This document shows positions 26,876 through 36,198 of a DNA stretch of 64,000 bases, piece after piece (the stretch's first letter is position 1; each line of letters opens with the position of its first letter). Source of the stretch: Trebonia kvetii. Its GTDB lineage: Bacteria > Actinomycetota > Actinomycetes > Streptosporangiales > Streptosporangiaceae. The stretch covers positions 1,039,891-1,103,890 of the forward strand of contig NZ_RPFW01000004.1 of NCBI RefSeq assembly GCF_007827045.1, given 5' to 3'. The position numbers and the translations under genes are program-made. The notes under the pieces were generated by a model. The model did no database searches. It was not told the DNA's origin and was given only the letters and a program-made list of their open reading frames with translations.

Positions 26876-27365
26876 GCAGCACGGGGAACAGTGCCAGCCC
26901 GCCGCATAACGCAGTGCTTTCGGCGAGTTGTTGCTCTCGCAACCCGTGCGCACCCACGACATCGGCTCCCCGCTCACGAGCCGCCGGTGACCTTGCCTGC
27001 CGCGCCCAGACCTCGGCCCCTTCCGGTGTGTCGGCTTCGCCGCCAGCGCTGCGCTCGAGGTGCCGGACTTGACGTCCGGGATGCCCGGCGCGGGGGGCGG
27101 GCAGGCCGGGGTCGTCCCGGTCAACGGACACTGCTCACCGCCAGACCTTCTGTCTCGGCCGTAAGGGACTGATCGTGATTGCCAAACTCGGCTATCGCCA
27201 TTGGCAACGGATGCGTCTGCGTCCGGTTCAGTCTGGTCCTGTCTGTCATGGCCATGGATGGGATGGCGCGCCCTCGCCGCGGCACGGTGGAATGTCGGTC
27301 CTACTCGCTACGATGTTCGTGTACCTAGATTTGGGTGTCATAGGCTTCGGAAGGAGGGACGACAC
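26876..27365. other. Intergenic region between SDR and DUF222-HNH genes
   Basis: 490 bp without a convincing gene. It contains a stem-loop CCGGAC-TTGAC-GTCCGG at 27063-27079. On the minus strand near 27100-27130 a short VDRDDPGL-type string recalls the small relic at 16967. The last 25 bp hold GGAGGG, the ribosome-binding site for ATG 27366. Confidence 0.4.
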
Positions 27366-29138
27366 ATGAACGAGCGCCCGCCATCGCGCCTCGAGTGGCC
27401 GCCCGCCGTCCTGCCTGATCCAGATCCGGAGTGGGCCGAGTACGTGGCGTGGCTGGACCGCGAGAGCGCCGCCGGCCGTGATCCCGAACCTATGATCTGG
27501 GCGGGGGAACAGGATGAGGCGGAATCCGCGTGGCCGACCCTGCCGTCCTTCGATCAGGGTGAAGAGGCGGACGTGCTGCCGCCAGGTGCCTTGCTGGCCG
27601 GGCTCACCGACCAAGCGGTGCGCGATCTCGGCCGTCTCGCGGACAGCGAGCTGATCGGGGTGCTCCAGGCGACCCGCCGGCAAATCGCCCGTGAGCAGTA
27701 CAAGCAGGTGCTTGTCACCGCCGAGTACGGCCGCCGCCGCCGCGATGCGTTCCAGGACGCGCTCAACCGCGGCGTGCCGGCCGGCTGCGCGCCGGGCGGG
27801 TTCCCCGGTGAGGAACTGGCGATGGAGCTGGTCACCACCCGGGCCGAGGCGGGCCGGCGGATCGACGACGCGCTCGACCTGACCAGCCGCCTGCCGCAGA
27901 CCCTGGCCGGGATGGCGGCGGGCCAGATCGACGAGGACCGGGCAGGCTGGATCGCGCTGTACACCCGCGAGCTCTGCGAGGCCGACGCCGCCCGGGCGGA
28001 GGAGATCCTCGCCGCCGACGCGCCGGACCTGCGCGCGGACCAGCTGGCCCGCAAGGCCGCCGCCATGGAGATGAAGCTCGCTCCCGAGGCGGTCAGGGCC
28101 CGCAGCGAACGCGCGAAGAGAACGGGGCAGCGCGTCGAGGCGCGCCGCGAGCCGTCGGGCAACGCGTCGCTGTCCGGCCGGGAGATGGACACCGCCGACG
28201 TGATGGCGTCCAAGGCGCACATCGACGCCCTCGCCATGAAACTCCGAGCCGGCGGCCTGCCCGGGCCGCTCGGCACGCTGCGCGTGCTCGCCCTCGCCGA
28301 CCTCACCCAAGGACGCGACCCGCTCGACCGGCTCACCGCCCGAGATTCCGCGCCGCCCGAGTCGGCCGATGCGCCCGACCCCGATGGCTGGCCCGGGTGG
28401 GGCGGCGGATGCGACGACCCCGAGGACATCGACGGGGACGATTCCGCCGACGCGCCTGCCGGCTCCGCCCGCCCTGCGGATCCGCCGTCGGCGCCGGGCC
28501 GCGTGCCGCAGCCCATGCCCGCGCTCATCAACCTGATCGTGCCGGCCGGCACCCTGCTCGGCTGGTCCAACGTCCCGGCCATGGCCGGCGCCTGGAGCCT
28601 GCTTGAGGCCGACGAGACCCGCACCACGGTCAGCGCCGCGGCCAGCCACCCGCGCACCCGCTGGTGCGTCACGCTCACCGCCACAGACGGCACCGCGCTC
28701 GCCCACGCCTGCGCCCGCGGCCAGCATCCCCGGCTGCTCAGCGACCTGGAACCGCAGCCGCCGCCCGCCCGGCTCGCCGCACTTCTCCGCCGTCTCAGCC
28801 CCACCTTCACCCTCATCGCCAGCGACGCCTGCGACCACGCCCAAGCCGAGGACCAGTACGCCCCGAGCCGTAGGCTGAAGCACCTGGTCCGCGCGCGCAG
28901 CGCCACCTGCGACGCCCCGGGCTGCCAGGCGCAGGCGGTCTGTGCCGACCTTGACCAGACGCTGCCCTGGCCCGACGGTCCAACCGAGCAGTGCAACCTC
29001 GCTCCCCGGTGCAGGACCCACCACCGCGCCAAGCAGGCCCCGGACTGGCGGGTCGAGCAGCCGGTTCCGGGTCTCACCCGCTGGACGCTGCCCTCCGGCC
29101 GGACCCACGTGACCACCGCCACCAGATACGACTGCTAA
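27366..29138 (+). CDS. DUF222 domain protein with C-terminal HNH domain
   Basis: 590 residues. DUF222 helical region about 60-330, a Pro/Asp-rich linker about 330-400, then an HNH-type zinc/nuclease domain: CDAPGCQAQAV, DLDQTLPWPDGPT, CNLAPRCRTHHRAKQ. The usual first His (DLDHT) is Gln here, so nuclease activity may be lost. Such genes occur in many copies in actinobacteria; function is not established. ATG 27366 has GGAGGG upstream. Confidence 0.88.
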   Translation: MNERPPSRLEWPPAVLPDPDPEWAEYVAWLDRESAAGRDPEPMIWAGEQDEAESAWPTLPSFDQGEEADVLPPGALLAGLTDQAVRDLGRLADSELIGVLQATRRQIAREQYKQVLVTAEYGRRRRDAFQDALNRGVPAGCAPGGFPGEELAMELVTTRAEAGRRIDDALDLTSRLPQTLAGMAAGQIDEDRAGWIALYTRELCEADAARAEEILAADAPDLRADQLARKAAAMEMKLAPEAVRARSERAKRTGQRVEARREPSGNASLSGREMDTADVMASKAHIDALAMKLRAGGLPGPLGTLRVLALADLTQGRDPLDRLTARDSAPPESADAPDPDGWPGWGGGCDDPEDIDGDDSADAPAGSARPADPPSAPGRVPQPMPALINLIVPAGTLLGWSNVPAMAGAWSLLEADETRTTVSAAASHPRTRWCVTLTATDGTALAHACARGQHPRLLSDLEPQPPPARLAALLRRLSPTFTLIASDACDHAQAEDQYAPSRRLKHLVRARSATCDAPGCQAQAVCADLDQTLPWPDGPTEQCNLAPRCRTHHRAKQAPDWRVEQPVPGLTRWTLPSGRTHVTTATRYDC

Positions 29139-29237
29139 GGGCGGCGGGCGAAGATTCGTGCCCTGGACCGCAAATGCGGGCGTCACGGCAGGAGACCGCT
29201 CGCCGGTCCTGGAACCCCAGGACGCTGCGGTCGGCGG

Positions 29238-29268
29238 TGCCCGCTGAGCAGCCGCGTTGTCTTGCCCG
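29238..29268 (-). pseudogene. 31-bp relic of a GYD-domain gene
   Basis: Matches 48173-48203 inside the GYD gene at 30 of 31 positions, same orientation, encoding GKTTRLLSG. Nothing else of the gene remains around it. It sits in the 200-bp gap before the MTHFR-like gene. Confidence 0.4.
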
Positions 29269-29341
29269 ACCCGGCTGGCCCGAAACGCAGCATTCATCGC
29301 CGCGAAACGCCGTGTCGACCGTGGAGCCGCACAGTGTTGGT

Positions 29342-30496
29342 GTGACGAACATTCGGGTGGTCGCGAGCGATGCCTGGGCCGTCGCCGCCGCGGCGTGCCC
29401 CAAGCACATGTCGCACGGCCCGTGCGCCGGAGTCCGCGCGGACGGGGCATGTGAGGTGCCAGGCGTGGGCCGGTGCTCCTACCTGGATGTGCCAGATCGC
29501 GACTGGCCGTACGCCGACGTGCTCATTCCCGCGCCTGACCCCGGTGCGGCGATCCCCGACGTCGCCGGGGCCTGGCCGCGCTCGCCCGCTGCGGCGGGCT
29601 TCCTCGCCACCGCGGCGACAAGGCCGGTCGTGGTCGCCGACCTGGTCGCGCCCGCGTTGTCGGCGGACGGCGTGCGCGCGTGCGCGGCCGAGATCGTCGG
29701 CTTCGCCGACGCGTGCCTGACCGGCGACCACCCGGGCGCCCGGGTGCAGTTCCCGCCGTCTTACCGGGCACGGCTGCTGGCCGGCGAGGGAGTCGCCGCG
29801 TGGGCGGGCATCAACTGCCGGGACAGGAACCGGGTCGCGATCGAAGGCGAGATCGCCGCGTGCGCGGACGCTGGAGTGGCTGGAGTGCACTGCGTGACGG
29901 GCGATCATCCTGGTACCGGACACCGCCCCGACGCGGCCGCCGTCTTCGACCTTGACAGCATCGAGCTCGTCGAGCTGGCCAGCATGAGCCTGGCACTGCC
30001 TGCCCGGCCCCTGTGCTCGGTGGCGCACGCGCCGGCGGCACCGCCCGCTGGCAAGCGCCTCGCCAGGCTGCTAGCCAAGATCGACGCCGGGGCTGACGTC
30101 GTGTTCGTGGACCACTGCGGCGGCGCGGGCCCGCTCGCCGAAGCGGTCGCCGCGCTACGCGAGGCGGGCTTCAGTGGCCTCGTGCTCTGCTGCGTTCCCG
30201 TCGTGACGAGCGCGGGTGCCGCCGAAGTCGTCGCCTCCTTCGCCGCGGATCGCCTGCCGCCCGGATACCTCGACGCGATCATGAGCGCGCCCGACCCCGC
30301 AGAATCCGGCGTGACGGCGGCCGTTCACTTCGCGGAAGCCGTCCTGGCGGTGCCCGGCGTGGACGGTGTGAACCTGTCCGCGGGAGCCGGACCGGGGCAG
30401 GAACTCGCCGTGACACGGGCGATGGCCGAGGTCGGCCGCCGCGTGCTCGGCGCGCCGGCGGCAAGTCGGCCGCGGCCGGCCGGGGGAGTCTCATGA
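29342..30496 (+). CDS. Methylenetetrahydrofolate reductase-like protein with Cys-rich N-terminus
   Basis: 384 residues. The N-terminal ~55 carry CPKHMSHGPCAGVRADGACEV followed by GRC, the Cys motif usually found in the MTHFR_C-type domain. A MetF-like TIM barrel follows (VVVADLVAP, INCRDRN, GVHCVTGDHPG, VFDLDSIEL). The motif order and the absence of a separate metF partner are unusual. Encoded first in the 29342-37235 operon-like run with a deaminase and an ABC importer, so it may accept one-carbon units released from ring cleavage (inference). The GTG start is approximate. Confidence 0.75.
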   Translation: MTNIRVVASDAWAVAAAACPKHMSHGPCAGVRADGACEVPGVGRCSYLDVPDRDWPYADVLIPAPDPGAAIPDVAGAWPRSPAAAGFLATAATRPVVVADLVAPALSADGVRACAAEIVGFADACLTGDHPGARVQFPPSYRARLLAGEGVAAWAGINCRDRNRVAIEGEIAACADAGVAGVHCVTGDHPGTGHRPDAAAVFDLDSIELVELASMSLALPARPLCSVAHAPAAPPAGKRLARLLAKIDAGADVVFVDHCGGAGPLAEAVAALREAGFSGLVLCCVPVVTSAGAAEVVASFAADRLPPGYLDAIMSAPDPAESGVTAAVHFAEAVLAVPGVDGVNLSAGAGPGQELAVTRAMAEVGRRVLGAPAASRPRPAGGVS

Positions 30497-30569
30497 GCGA
30501 GCTTGCGAGCGAATCGGCAGGTACAGTGCATCCGCGAATGCGGACTCCGAGCGCCAGCGAGGTGTCCTC

Positions 30570-31841
30570 ATGAGCTGGCTGCGGTCCGCGCGTACCGCCG
30601 CGGGGGAACTGGTCGATGTCGAGCTCACCGGTGGCCGCATCGCGCAGGTCACGCCGGCGACGGGAACACTCGCCGCGGGCGAGGTTGACCTGTCTGGTCA
30701 GGTGCTCATGCCGTCGTTCGTCGAGCCGCACGCACACCTGGACAAGGCGCTGACCGCCTCGCGCGCGCCGAATCGCACCGGGGACCTGCTCGGGGCGATC
30801 GCGGCGATGCAGGACATCGCCGACACGCTGACACACGAGGACATCGTGGCGCGAGCCGAGGCGGCGATCCGCACCCAGCTCGCGCTGGGCACGACAAGCA
30901 TCCGCACCCACGTGAACGTCGGCGGCCCGATGGGGATGCGGGCGCTCGCCGCGTTGATCGAGGTGCGCGAGCGCTGGCGTGACCTCGCCGACGTGCAGGT
31001 AGTGGCGCTGGTGGCGAACCCGCTTGCCGGGCAGGCCGGGCGGGACCTGCGGCAGGCGCTGCGCGAGGGTGCCGACGTCGCGGGCGGCTGCCCGCACCTC
31101 GACCCCGAGCCCGACCGTGCGGTAGGCATCTGCCTGGACGCGGCGGGCGAGGCGGGCGTGCCGATGGACCTGCACACCGACGAGACGCTCAACCCGCGGC
31201 TGCTCACCCTCAAGACAATGGCCGACCTGGTGCTGAGAACCGGCTTCCCCTACCAGGTGACCGCCAGCCACTGCGTGAGCCTGGCGGTCCAGGACGCGAA
31301 AACGCAGCAGCAGGTGGCCGAGCAGGTGGCGCAGGCGCGGATCGCTGTGGTCGCGCTGCCGCAGACCAACCTGTTCCTGCAGGGCCGCGACCACCCGGTG
31401 GCCACGCCGCGCGGCCTCACCGCCGTGCGCCCGCTCCGGGAGGCGGGCGCGACCGTCGCGGCGGGCGGCGACAACCTGCGCGACCCGTTCCACCCGGTCG
31501 GCCGTGGCGACGCGCTCGAGGTCGCCGCGCTGATGGTGACCTGCGGCCACCTGAGTCCCGAGGACGCCCTCGATGCCGTCACGGCGGCACCGCGCCAAGC
31601 GCTTGGCCTGCCGCCGGTCCTAATCGCCCCAGGCTGCCGCGCCGATCTGGTCGCGCTGCCCGCCGTTGACGCGCTTGAAGCCCTGGGCGCGGCGAGCGCG
31701 CAGCGGACCGTCTGGCGGGCGGGCACGATCGTCGCCCTGACCACCGTCCGCACCGAGATCGCCGCGCCGGCCGCCTGCGACGCGGACCGCGTCCGCCCAC
31801 ATCCCGCGATGTCAACCACGATGGAAGGAGCCGCCCCATGA
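30570..31841 (+). CDS. Cytosine deaminase-like amidohydrolase
   Basis: 423 residues. Metal and active-site motifs of the CodA group are visible: EPHAHLDKA, MDLHTDET, ASHCVSL and GGDNLRDPF. Such enzymes deaminate cytosine, isocytosine or related pyrimidines and triazines. Stop overlaps the start of the ATPase gene (4 bp), tying it to the importer. Confidence 0.9.
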   Translation: MSWLRSARTAAGELVDVELTGGRIAQVTPATGTLAAGEVDLSGQVLMPSFVEPHAHLDKALTASRAPNRTGDLLGAIAAMQDIADTLTHEDIVARAEAAIRTQLALGTTSIRTHVNVGGPMGMRALAALIEVRERWRDLADVQVVALVANPLAGQAGRDLRQALREGADVAGGCPHLDPEPDRAVGICLDAAGEAGVPMDLHTDETLNPRLLTLKTMADLVLRTGFPYQVTASHCVSLAVQDAKTQQQVAEQVAQARIAVVALPQTNLFLQGRDHPVATPRGLTAVRPLREAGATVAAGGDNLRDPFHPVGRGDALEVAALMVTCGHLSPEDALDAVTAAPRQALGLPPVLIAPGCRADLVALPAVDALEALGAASAQRTVWRAGTIVALTTVRTEIAAPAACDADRVRPHPAMSTTMEGAAP

Positions 31842-32581
31842 CGACGGCCACGAGCGCGCCGGCGCTGCGCTTCTCCGGCGTCACGAAGAGATTCTCCGGC
31901 GGCACGACGGCGCTCGCCAACGCCAACCTGGAGGTGCCGCCCGGCGAGTTTGTCGCGGTGGTCGGGCCGTCCGGGTGCGGCAAGAGCACGCTGCTGCGCA
32001 TCGCCAGCGGCCTCGACGACGTGAGCGAGGGAACCGTCGACGTCGGCGCCAAACAGCTCGGCTACGTGTTCCAGGACGCCACCCTGCTGCCGTGGCGCAC
32101 GGTCGCGCAGAACGTCGGCCTGCTCGCCGAGCTGGAGAAGCTGGACAGGGCCGAACGCGGCCGCAGGATCAAGGACGCGATCGAACTGGTCGGCCTGACC
32201 GGCTTCGAGAAGCACCTGCCGCACCAGCTGTCCGGCGGGATGCGGATGCGGGCATCGCTGGCCAGGTCGCTCGTCCTCGACCCGGACGTGTTCCTGTTCG
32301 ACGAGCCGTTCGGCGCGCTTGACGAGATCACCCGCGAGCGGCTGAACGACGAGCTGCTGCGCATGTTCGAGCTACGCCAGTTCGCGGCGCTCTTCATCAC
32401 CCACTCGGTGGCGGAGGCGGTGTTCCTGTCCACCCGCGTGGTGGTGATGAGCGGGCGGCCCGGCCGGGTGCTCGCCGACATCCCCGTCCCCTTCGACTAT
32501 CCCCGCATTCCCGAGCTTCGCTACACCCCGGAGTTCGCCGGCCTGTGCGGCGAGGTTTCCAGGCACCTGAGGGCCGAGTGA
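31838..32581 (+). CDS. ABC transporter ATP-binding protein (II)
   Basis: 247 residues with Walker A GPSGCGKS, Q-loop VFQDATLLPW, signature LSGGMRMR and Walker B VFLFDEPFGALDE. Member of the nitrate/sulfonate/pyrimidine importer group. The following permease begins in a TGATG overlap. Confidence 0.93.
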   Translation: MTTATSAPALRFSGVTKRFSGGTTALANANLEVPPGEFVAVVGPSGCGKSTLLRIASGLDDVSEGTVDVGAKQLGYVFQDATLLPWRTVAQNVGLLAELEKLDRAERGRRIKDAIELVGLTGFEKHLPHQLSGGMRMRASLARSLVLDPDVFLFDEPFGALDEITRERLNDELLRMFELRQFAALFITHSVAEAVFLSTRVVVMSGRPGRVLADIPVPFDYPRIPELRYTPEFAGLCGEVSRHLRAE

Positions 32582-33486
32582 TGAGCACCGCGGAGACCGA
32601 GACAAGCACCCAGATCGAAAAACCAGAAAACAAGGCAGGTACCGAACGGGTGGTGGCGACTGCCCCGGCGCCACCCCCGCTGTCCCGCGCGGGGCGCCGC
32701 GTCGGCGGGCTCGTCAGCCAGTTCGGCCTGCCTGCCGCTGTCGCCGGGGTGATCATCGGCCTGTGGTACCTGGTCTCCGAGCTCGCGCTCAACCAGTACC
32801 AGCGGTTCATGCTCCCGCCGCCGCACCGGGTGCTTGAGGTCGGCTTCTTCACCTGGTCAAACTTCACCGCGCTGATGAGCGCGCTACGGTGGACGGCGGA
32901 GGTCACGGTCATCGGCCTGGTGATCTCCATCGTCCTCGGCGTCGGCGCCGCGATCGCGATGAGCCAGGCCAAGTGGGTAGAGAACGCCCTGTACCCGTGG
33001 GCGGTCGTGCTCCAGACGGTGCCGATCCTGGCGCTCACCCCGATGCTGAGCTTCTTCTTCGGCTTCGCGCTGACCCCCCGCATCATCGTCGCGGTCATCA
33101 TCGCGTTCTTCCCGATCGTGTCGAACACCCTGTTCGGCCTCAAGTCGGCGGAACGGAGCATGCACGACCTCTTCACCCTGCACAAGGCCGGACGGTGGAC
33201 CAGGCTATGGAAGCTCCAGTTCCCCGCGGCACTGCCTGCCATGTTCGCCGGGTTCCGGGTGTCGGCGGGCCTGGCGGTCATCGGCGCGATCGTCGGCGAG
33301 TTCTTCTTCAAGCAGGGGCAGGCCGGTCTCGGCACCAACATGTCCGTCTACACATCGCTGACCGAGGGGGAGCAGCTCTGGGCGAACGTGCTCACCGCGA
33401 GCCTGCTCGGCATCGTCGTGTTCGTCTTCTTCGGCTGGCTCTCGCGGCGGGTGGTCGGCCGCTGGTATCTGCCAGGCTCCCGCTGA
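32581..33486 (+). CDS. ABC transporter permease (II)
   Basis: 301 residues. A 40-residue polar N-terminal tail is followed by six hydrophobic segments; the coupling loop is around LHKAGRWTRLWKLQFPAALP. The start at ATG 32581 overlaps the ATPase stop by one base. Partner of the ATPase before it and the binding protein after it. Confidence 0.92.
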   Translation: MSTAETETSTQIEKPENKAGTERVVATAPAPPPLSRAGRRVGGLVSQFGLPAAVAGVIIGLWYLVSELALNQYQRFMLPPPHRVLEVGFFTWSNFTALMSALRWTAEVTVIGLVISIVLGVGAAIAMSQAKWVENALYPWAVVLQTVPILALTPMLSFFFGFALTPRIIVAVIIAFFPIVSNTLFGLKSAERSMHDLFTLHKAGRWTRLWKLQFPAALPAMFAGFRVSAGLAVIGAIVGEFFFKQGQAGLGTNMSVYTSLTEGEQLWANVLTASLLGIVVFVFFGWLSRRVVGRWYLPGSR

Positions 33487-33589
33487 CCCGCCAACCCGCG
33501 ACACATTCGCCGGCAGCGTGGCCGGATCCGCTGACCTGCCTTAGTCGCACCCCGGCCGCGTGCGGCCTCAACCAAAGTGGAGAAACACC

Positions 33590-34804
33590 TTGCTAACGAC
33601 CCACAGTAGATCCGCGCGGATCGCCGTTGCCGCGACGGTTGGCACCGCCTTGGCGCTCACGGCCGCGGCCTGCTCTAGCAGCAGCAGCGGCGGCACCACT
33701 CCGGCAAGCACGGCCTCGGCGTCGAGCACCTCATCCGCCGCCGGCATCCCGGCCGCGGACAACCTGAAGGCCGCGGGCTGCCCGGCCACGATCGTCCTGC
33801 AGACCGACTGGAACCCCGAGGCGGAGCACGGCGGCCAGTACGAGCTTGTCGGCGCCAACCCGACGATCAACTCCGGTGCCAAGTCGGTGACCGGCGAACT
33901 GGTCGCGCACGGCGGCATTGACACGGGGGTAAAGATCCAGATCCGGGCCGGCGGCCCGGCGATCGGCTATCAGACGGTGACGTCGCAGATGTACAAGGAC
34001 TCCTCGATCACCCTCGGGTACCTCGGAACGGACGAGCAGATCTCGCTGTCGGCGACGCAGCCCACCGTCGCGGTGATGGCGGGCCTTGAGATCAGCCCGC
34101 AGATCATCCAGTGGTCGCCGGCGGCGCACCCGGCCTGGAAGACGATCGCGGACATCGGCAAGACAAGCACCCCAGTGCTGTACTTCCAGGGTGCCTCGTA
34201 TATGGACTACTTGACCGGCAACGGCATCCTGAAGAAGAGCCAGGTCAACGGGTCCTACGACGGGACACCCACGGTGTTCGTCGCGTCCGGCGGCCAGGAC
34301 GCCGTACAAGGCTTCGCCACCGCCGAGCCGTACATCTGGTCGCATGACGTCCGCTCCTGGGACAAGCCGCTGAAGTACGAGCTGATCGCGGACGCCGGCT
34401 TCAACTTCTACCAGCAGCAGATCGGGGTGCGGAAGGGCGACCTCGCGTCGCTCACCCCGTGCCTGAAGAAGCTCGTGCCGATCATGCAGCAGGCCATCGT
34501 GGACTACATGGCGAACCCGGCACCGGTGGAGAAGCTGATCCTCCAGCTCGTCACTGCGTACAACAACGGCTGGACGTACACCCAAGGCACCGCGGACTAC
34601 GCCGTCGCGACCATGAAGAAGCTCGGCATCGTCGGCAACGCCCCCGACGGCACCCTCGGCGCGTTCCAGGACGCACGCGTGCAGCAGCTGATCGGCATCC
34701 TCACGCCGATCTACGCGAAGGCGGGCAAGCAGACCCTCAAGGGCCTGAAGCCATCCGACATCGTCACCAACGAGTTCATCGACCCCTCGATAAGCCTGAA
34801 GTAG
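33590..34804 (+). CDS. ABC transporter substrate-binding lipoprotein (II), NMT1/THI5-like
   Basis: 404 residues from TTG 33590, chosen for GTGGAG 6 nt upstream; a GTG at 33560 lacks a site. Lipobox TAAAC then Ser-rich linker. The mature part has LQTDWNPEAEHGGQYEL and GGPAIGYQTV, an NMT1-like fold whose ligand is probably a small heterocycle. Two strong hairpins follow the stop codon. Confidence 0.9.
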   Translation: MLTTHSRSARIAVAATVGTALALTAAACSSSSSGGTTPASTASASSTSSAAGIPAADNLKAAGCPATIVLQTDWNPEAEHGGQYELVGANPTINSGAKSVTGELVAHGGIDTGVKIQIRAGGPAIGYQTVTSQMYKDSSITLGYLGTDEQISLSATQPTVAVMAGLEISPQIIQWSPAAHPAWKTIADIGKTSTPVLYFQGASYMDYLTGNGILKKSQVNGSYDGTPTVFVASGGQDAVQGFATAEPYIWSHDVRSWDKPLKYELIADAGFNFYQQQIGVRKGDLASLTPCLKKLVPIMQQAIVDYMANPAPVEKLILQLVTAYNNGWTYTQGTADYAVATMKKLGIVGNAPDGTLGAFQDARVQQLIGILTPIYAKAGKQTLKGLKPSDIVTNEFIDPSISLK

Positions 34805-34809
34805 CCACC

Positions 34810-34868
34810 GTGCCAGATCCCGCTCTGGCACGAGGCCCCGGCGGGGCCGGGGAGCGCGCGCTCCCCGG
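34810..34868 (+). other. Tandem intercistronic hairpins after the binding-protein gene
   Basis: Hairpin 1: GTGCCAGA and TCTGGCAC around a 6-nt loop (34810-34831). Hairpin 2: a perfect 22-bp palindrome of two 11-base arms, CCGGGGAGCGC and GCGCTCCCCGG (34847-34868). No T-run follows, so they look more like mRNA-stability or partial termination elements than full terminators. Hairpin 1 covers the GTG proposed as start of the next gene. Confidence 0.6.
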
Positions 34869-36198
34869 CTTCGACCGGGCCAAGCTGCCCGAAGTAACCC
34901 CGATCCCCTCCGACACCATGGAGTCGCTCAAGGCAGATCTCAGGGCGGCGCTCGGCCCGAAGGCCGTGCTTGAGGACGAGCTTGCGCGGCTGTCTGCGAG
35001 CACCGACTGGGCGCACATGAGCCCGGTGCTCGAGCCGATGCTGCCTGGCGGCGTCGCCGACGTCGTCGCGCGGCCGCGCGACGCGGCGGGAATCGCCGCC
35101 GCGGTCGGCGCGGCGCACCGGCACCGCGTCCCCGTTACCGTGCGCGGGCAGGGCACAGGCAACTACGGCCAGGGCATTCCCCTGCACGGCGGTCTGGTGA
35201 TCGACACCAGCCAGGCGAACCGCGTGATCGGCGTCGGCGACGGCGAGATCACCGCGGAGGCGGGGGCGTCGTTCGTCATGATGGAGAAGGCCGCCCGCGC
35301 CAAGGGCCAGGAGCTGTCGATCCTTCCCTCCACGGTGGGTTCCACGATCGGCGGTTTCATCGCCGGCGGATCAGGCGGCACCGGCTCGATCGCCAACGGC
35401 GCCATCTGGGACGGGTACCTGCGCTCGCTGCTCGTCGTCCCGTGCACCGACGACGCGACGCCGGTCGAGGTGCCGTTCCCTGATAACACCGCGATGGCAC
35501 ACGCGTTCGGCGTCAGCGGCGTGATCGCGGAGGCCACCGTGGAGCTGCGCCCAGCCAGAACCTGGACCGGGCTGTTCGCGTCCTTCCCCGACACCGCGAG
35601 CGCGGTCGCGGCCGGCGAAGCGCTGTTCGACCTGCAACCCACGCCGCGCCTGCTCTCCCTGGACGAGGCCGGAATCGTCGCGACCTACCGTCCGGTCGAT
35701 CCCGCCATGCCCGCTGACCGTGCCAGCGTCCGCGGCATCGTCACCGTCGAGAGCGTGCCGGCCGCGACCGTCATCGTCGAGCGCCACGGCGGCCGCGTCG
35801 ACGCCGTGCGCCCCAAGGGAGCGGCGCTGATCGCGTCGATGTCCTACAACCACACGACCTACCGGGTGCGCAAGCTACGGCCCGAGCTGACCCACCTGCA
35901 GTGCATGGGCCCCGGCCTCACGCGCCGACGCGGCGAGGTGGCCGACCTCGTGCCGGAGTCGCTGATCCACCTGGAGGGATTCCGCACCGCGCACGGCCGC
36001 GACTGGGTATCGATGCTCTTCCTGCGCTACGACGGCCCGGACGTGCTCTACCGGCAGATGAAGGAGCTGGCCGACGTGGAGGTCTACGTGGACGACCCGC
36101 ACACCTGGGTGCTGCACCACCTGCGCCTGGACGGCGTCCGCGAGGCCGCGCGCAAGTTCGACCCTGATGGTCTCCTCAACCCAGGCAAGCTGTTGTGA
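34810..36198 (+). CDS. FAD-binding oxidase (VAO/PCMH family)
   Basis: Up to 462 residues. FAD-binding motifs VTVRGQGTGNYGQG, IPLHGGLVIDTSQ, STVGSTIGGFIAGGSGG and the closing KFDPDGLLNPGKLL are typical of FAD-linked oxidases such as vanillyl-alcohol or glycolate-type enzymes. The start is uncertain: GTG 34810 lies in a hairpin, and ATG 34918 (MESLKADL) would give 427 residues, still covering the whole domain. Stop overlaps the Rieske start (GTGA). Confidence 0.88.
   Translation: MPDPALARGPGGAGERALPGFDRAKLPEVTPIPSDTMESLKADLRAALGPKAVLEDELARLSASTDWAHMSPVLEPMLPGGVADVVARPRDAAGIAAAVGAAHRHRVPVTVRGQGTGNYGQGIPLHGGLVIDTSQANRVIGVGDGEITAEAGASFVMMEKAARAKGQELSILPSTVGSTIGGFIAGGSGGTGSIANGAIWDGYLRSLLVVPCTDDATPVEVPFPDNTAMAHAFGVSGVIAEATVELRPARTWTGLFASFPDTASAVAAGEALFDLQPTPRLLSLDEAGIVATYRPVDPAMPADRASVRGIVTVESVPAATVIVERHGGRVDAVRPKGAALIASMSYNHTTYRVRKLRPELTHLQCMGPGLTRRRGEVADLVPESLIHLEGFRTAHGRDWVSMLFLRYDGPDVLYRQMKELADVEVYVDDPHTWVLHHLRLDGVREAARKFDPDGLLNPGKLL

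Noticed and set aside
27063..27079. Stem-loop after the SDR gene as a terminator
   Set aside because: The stem is only 6 bp, nearly 190 bp after the stop, with no T-run.
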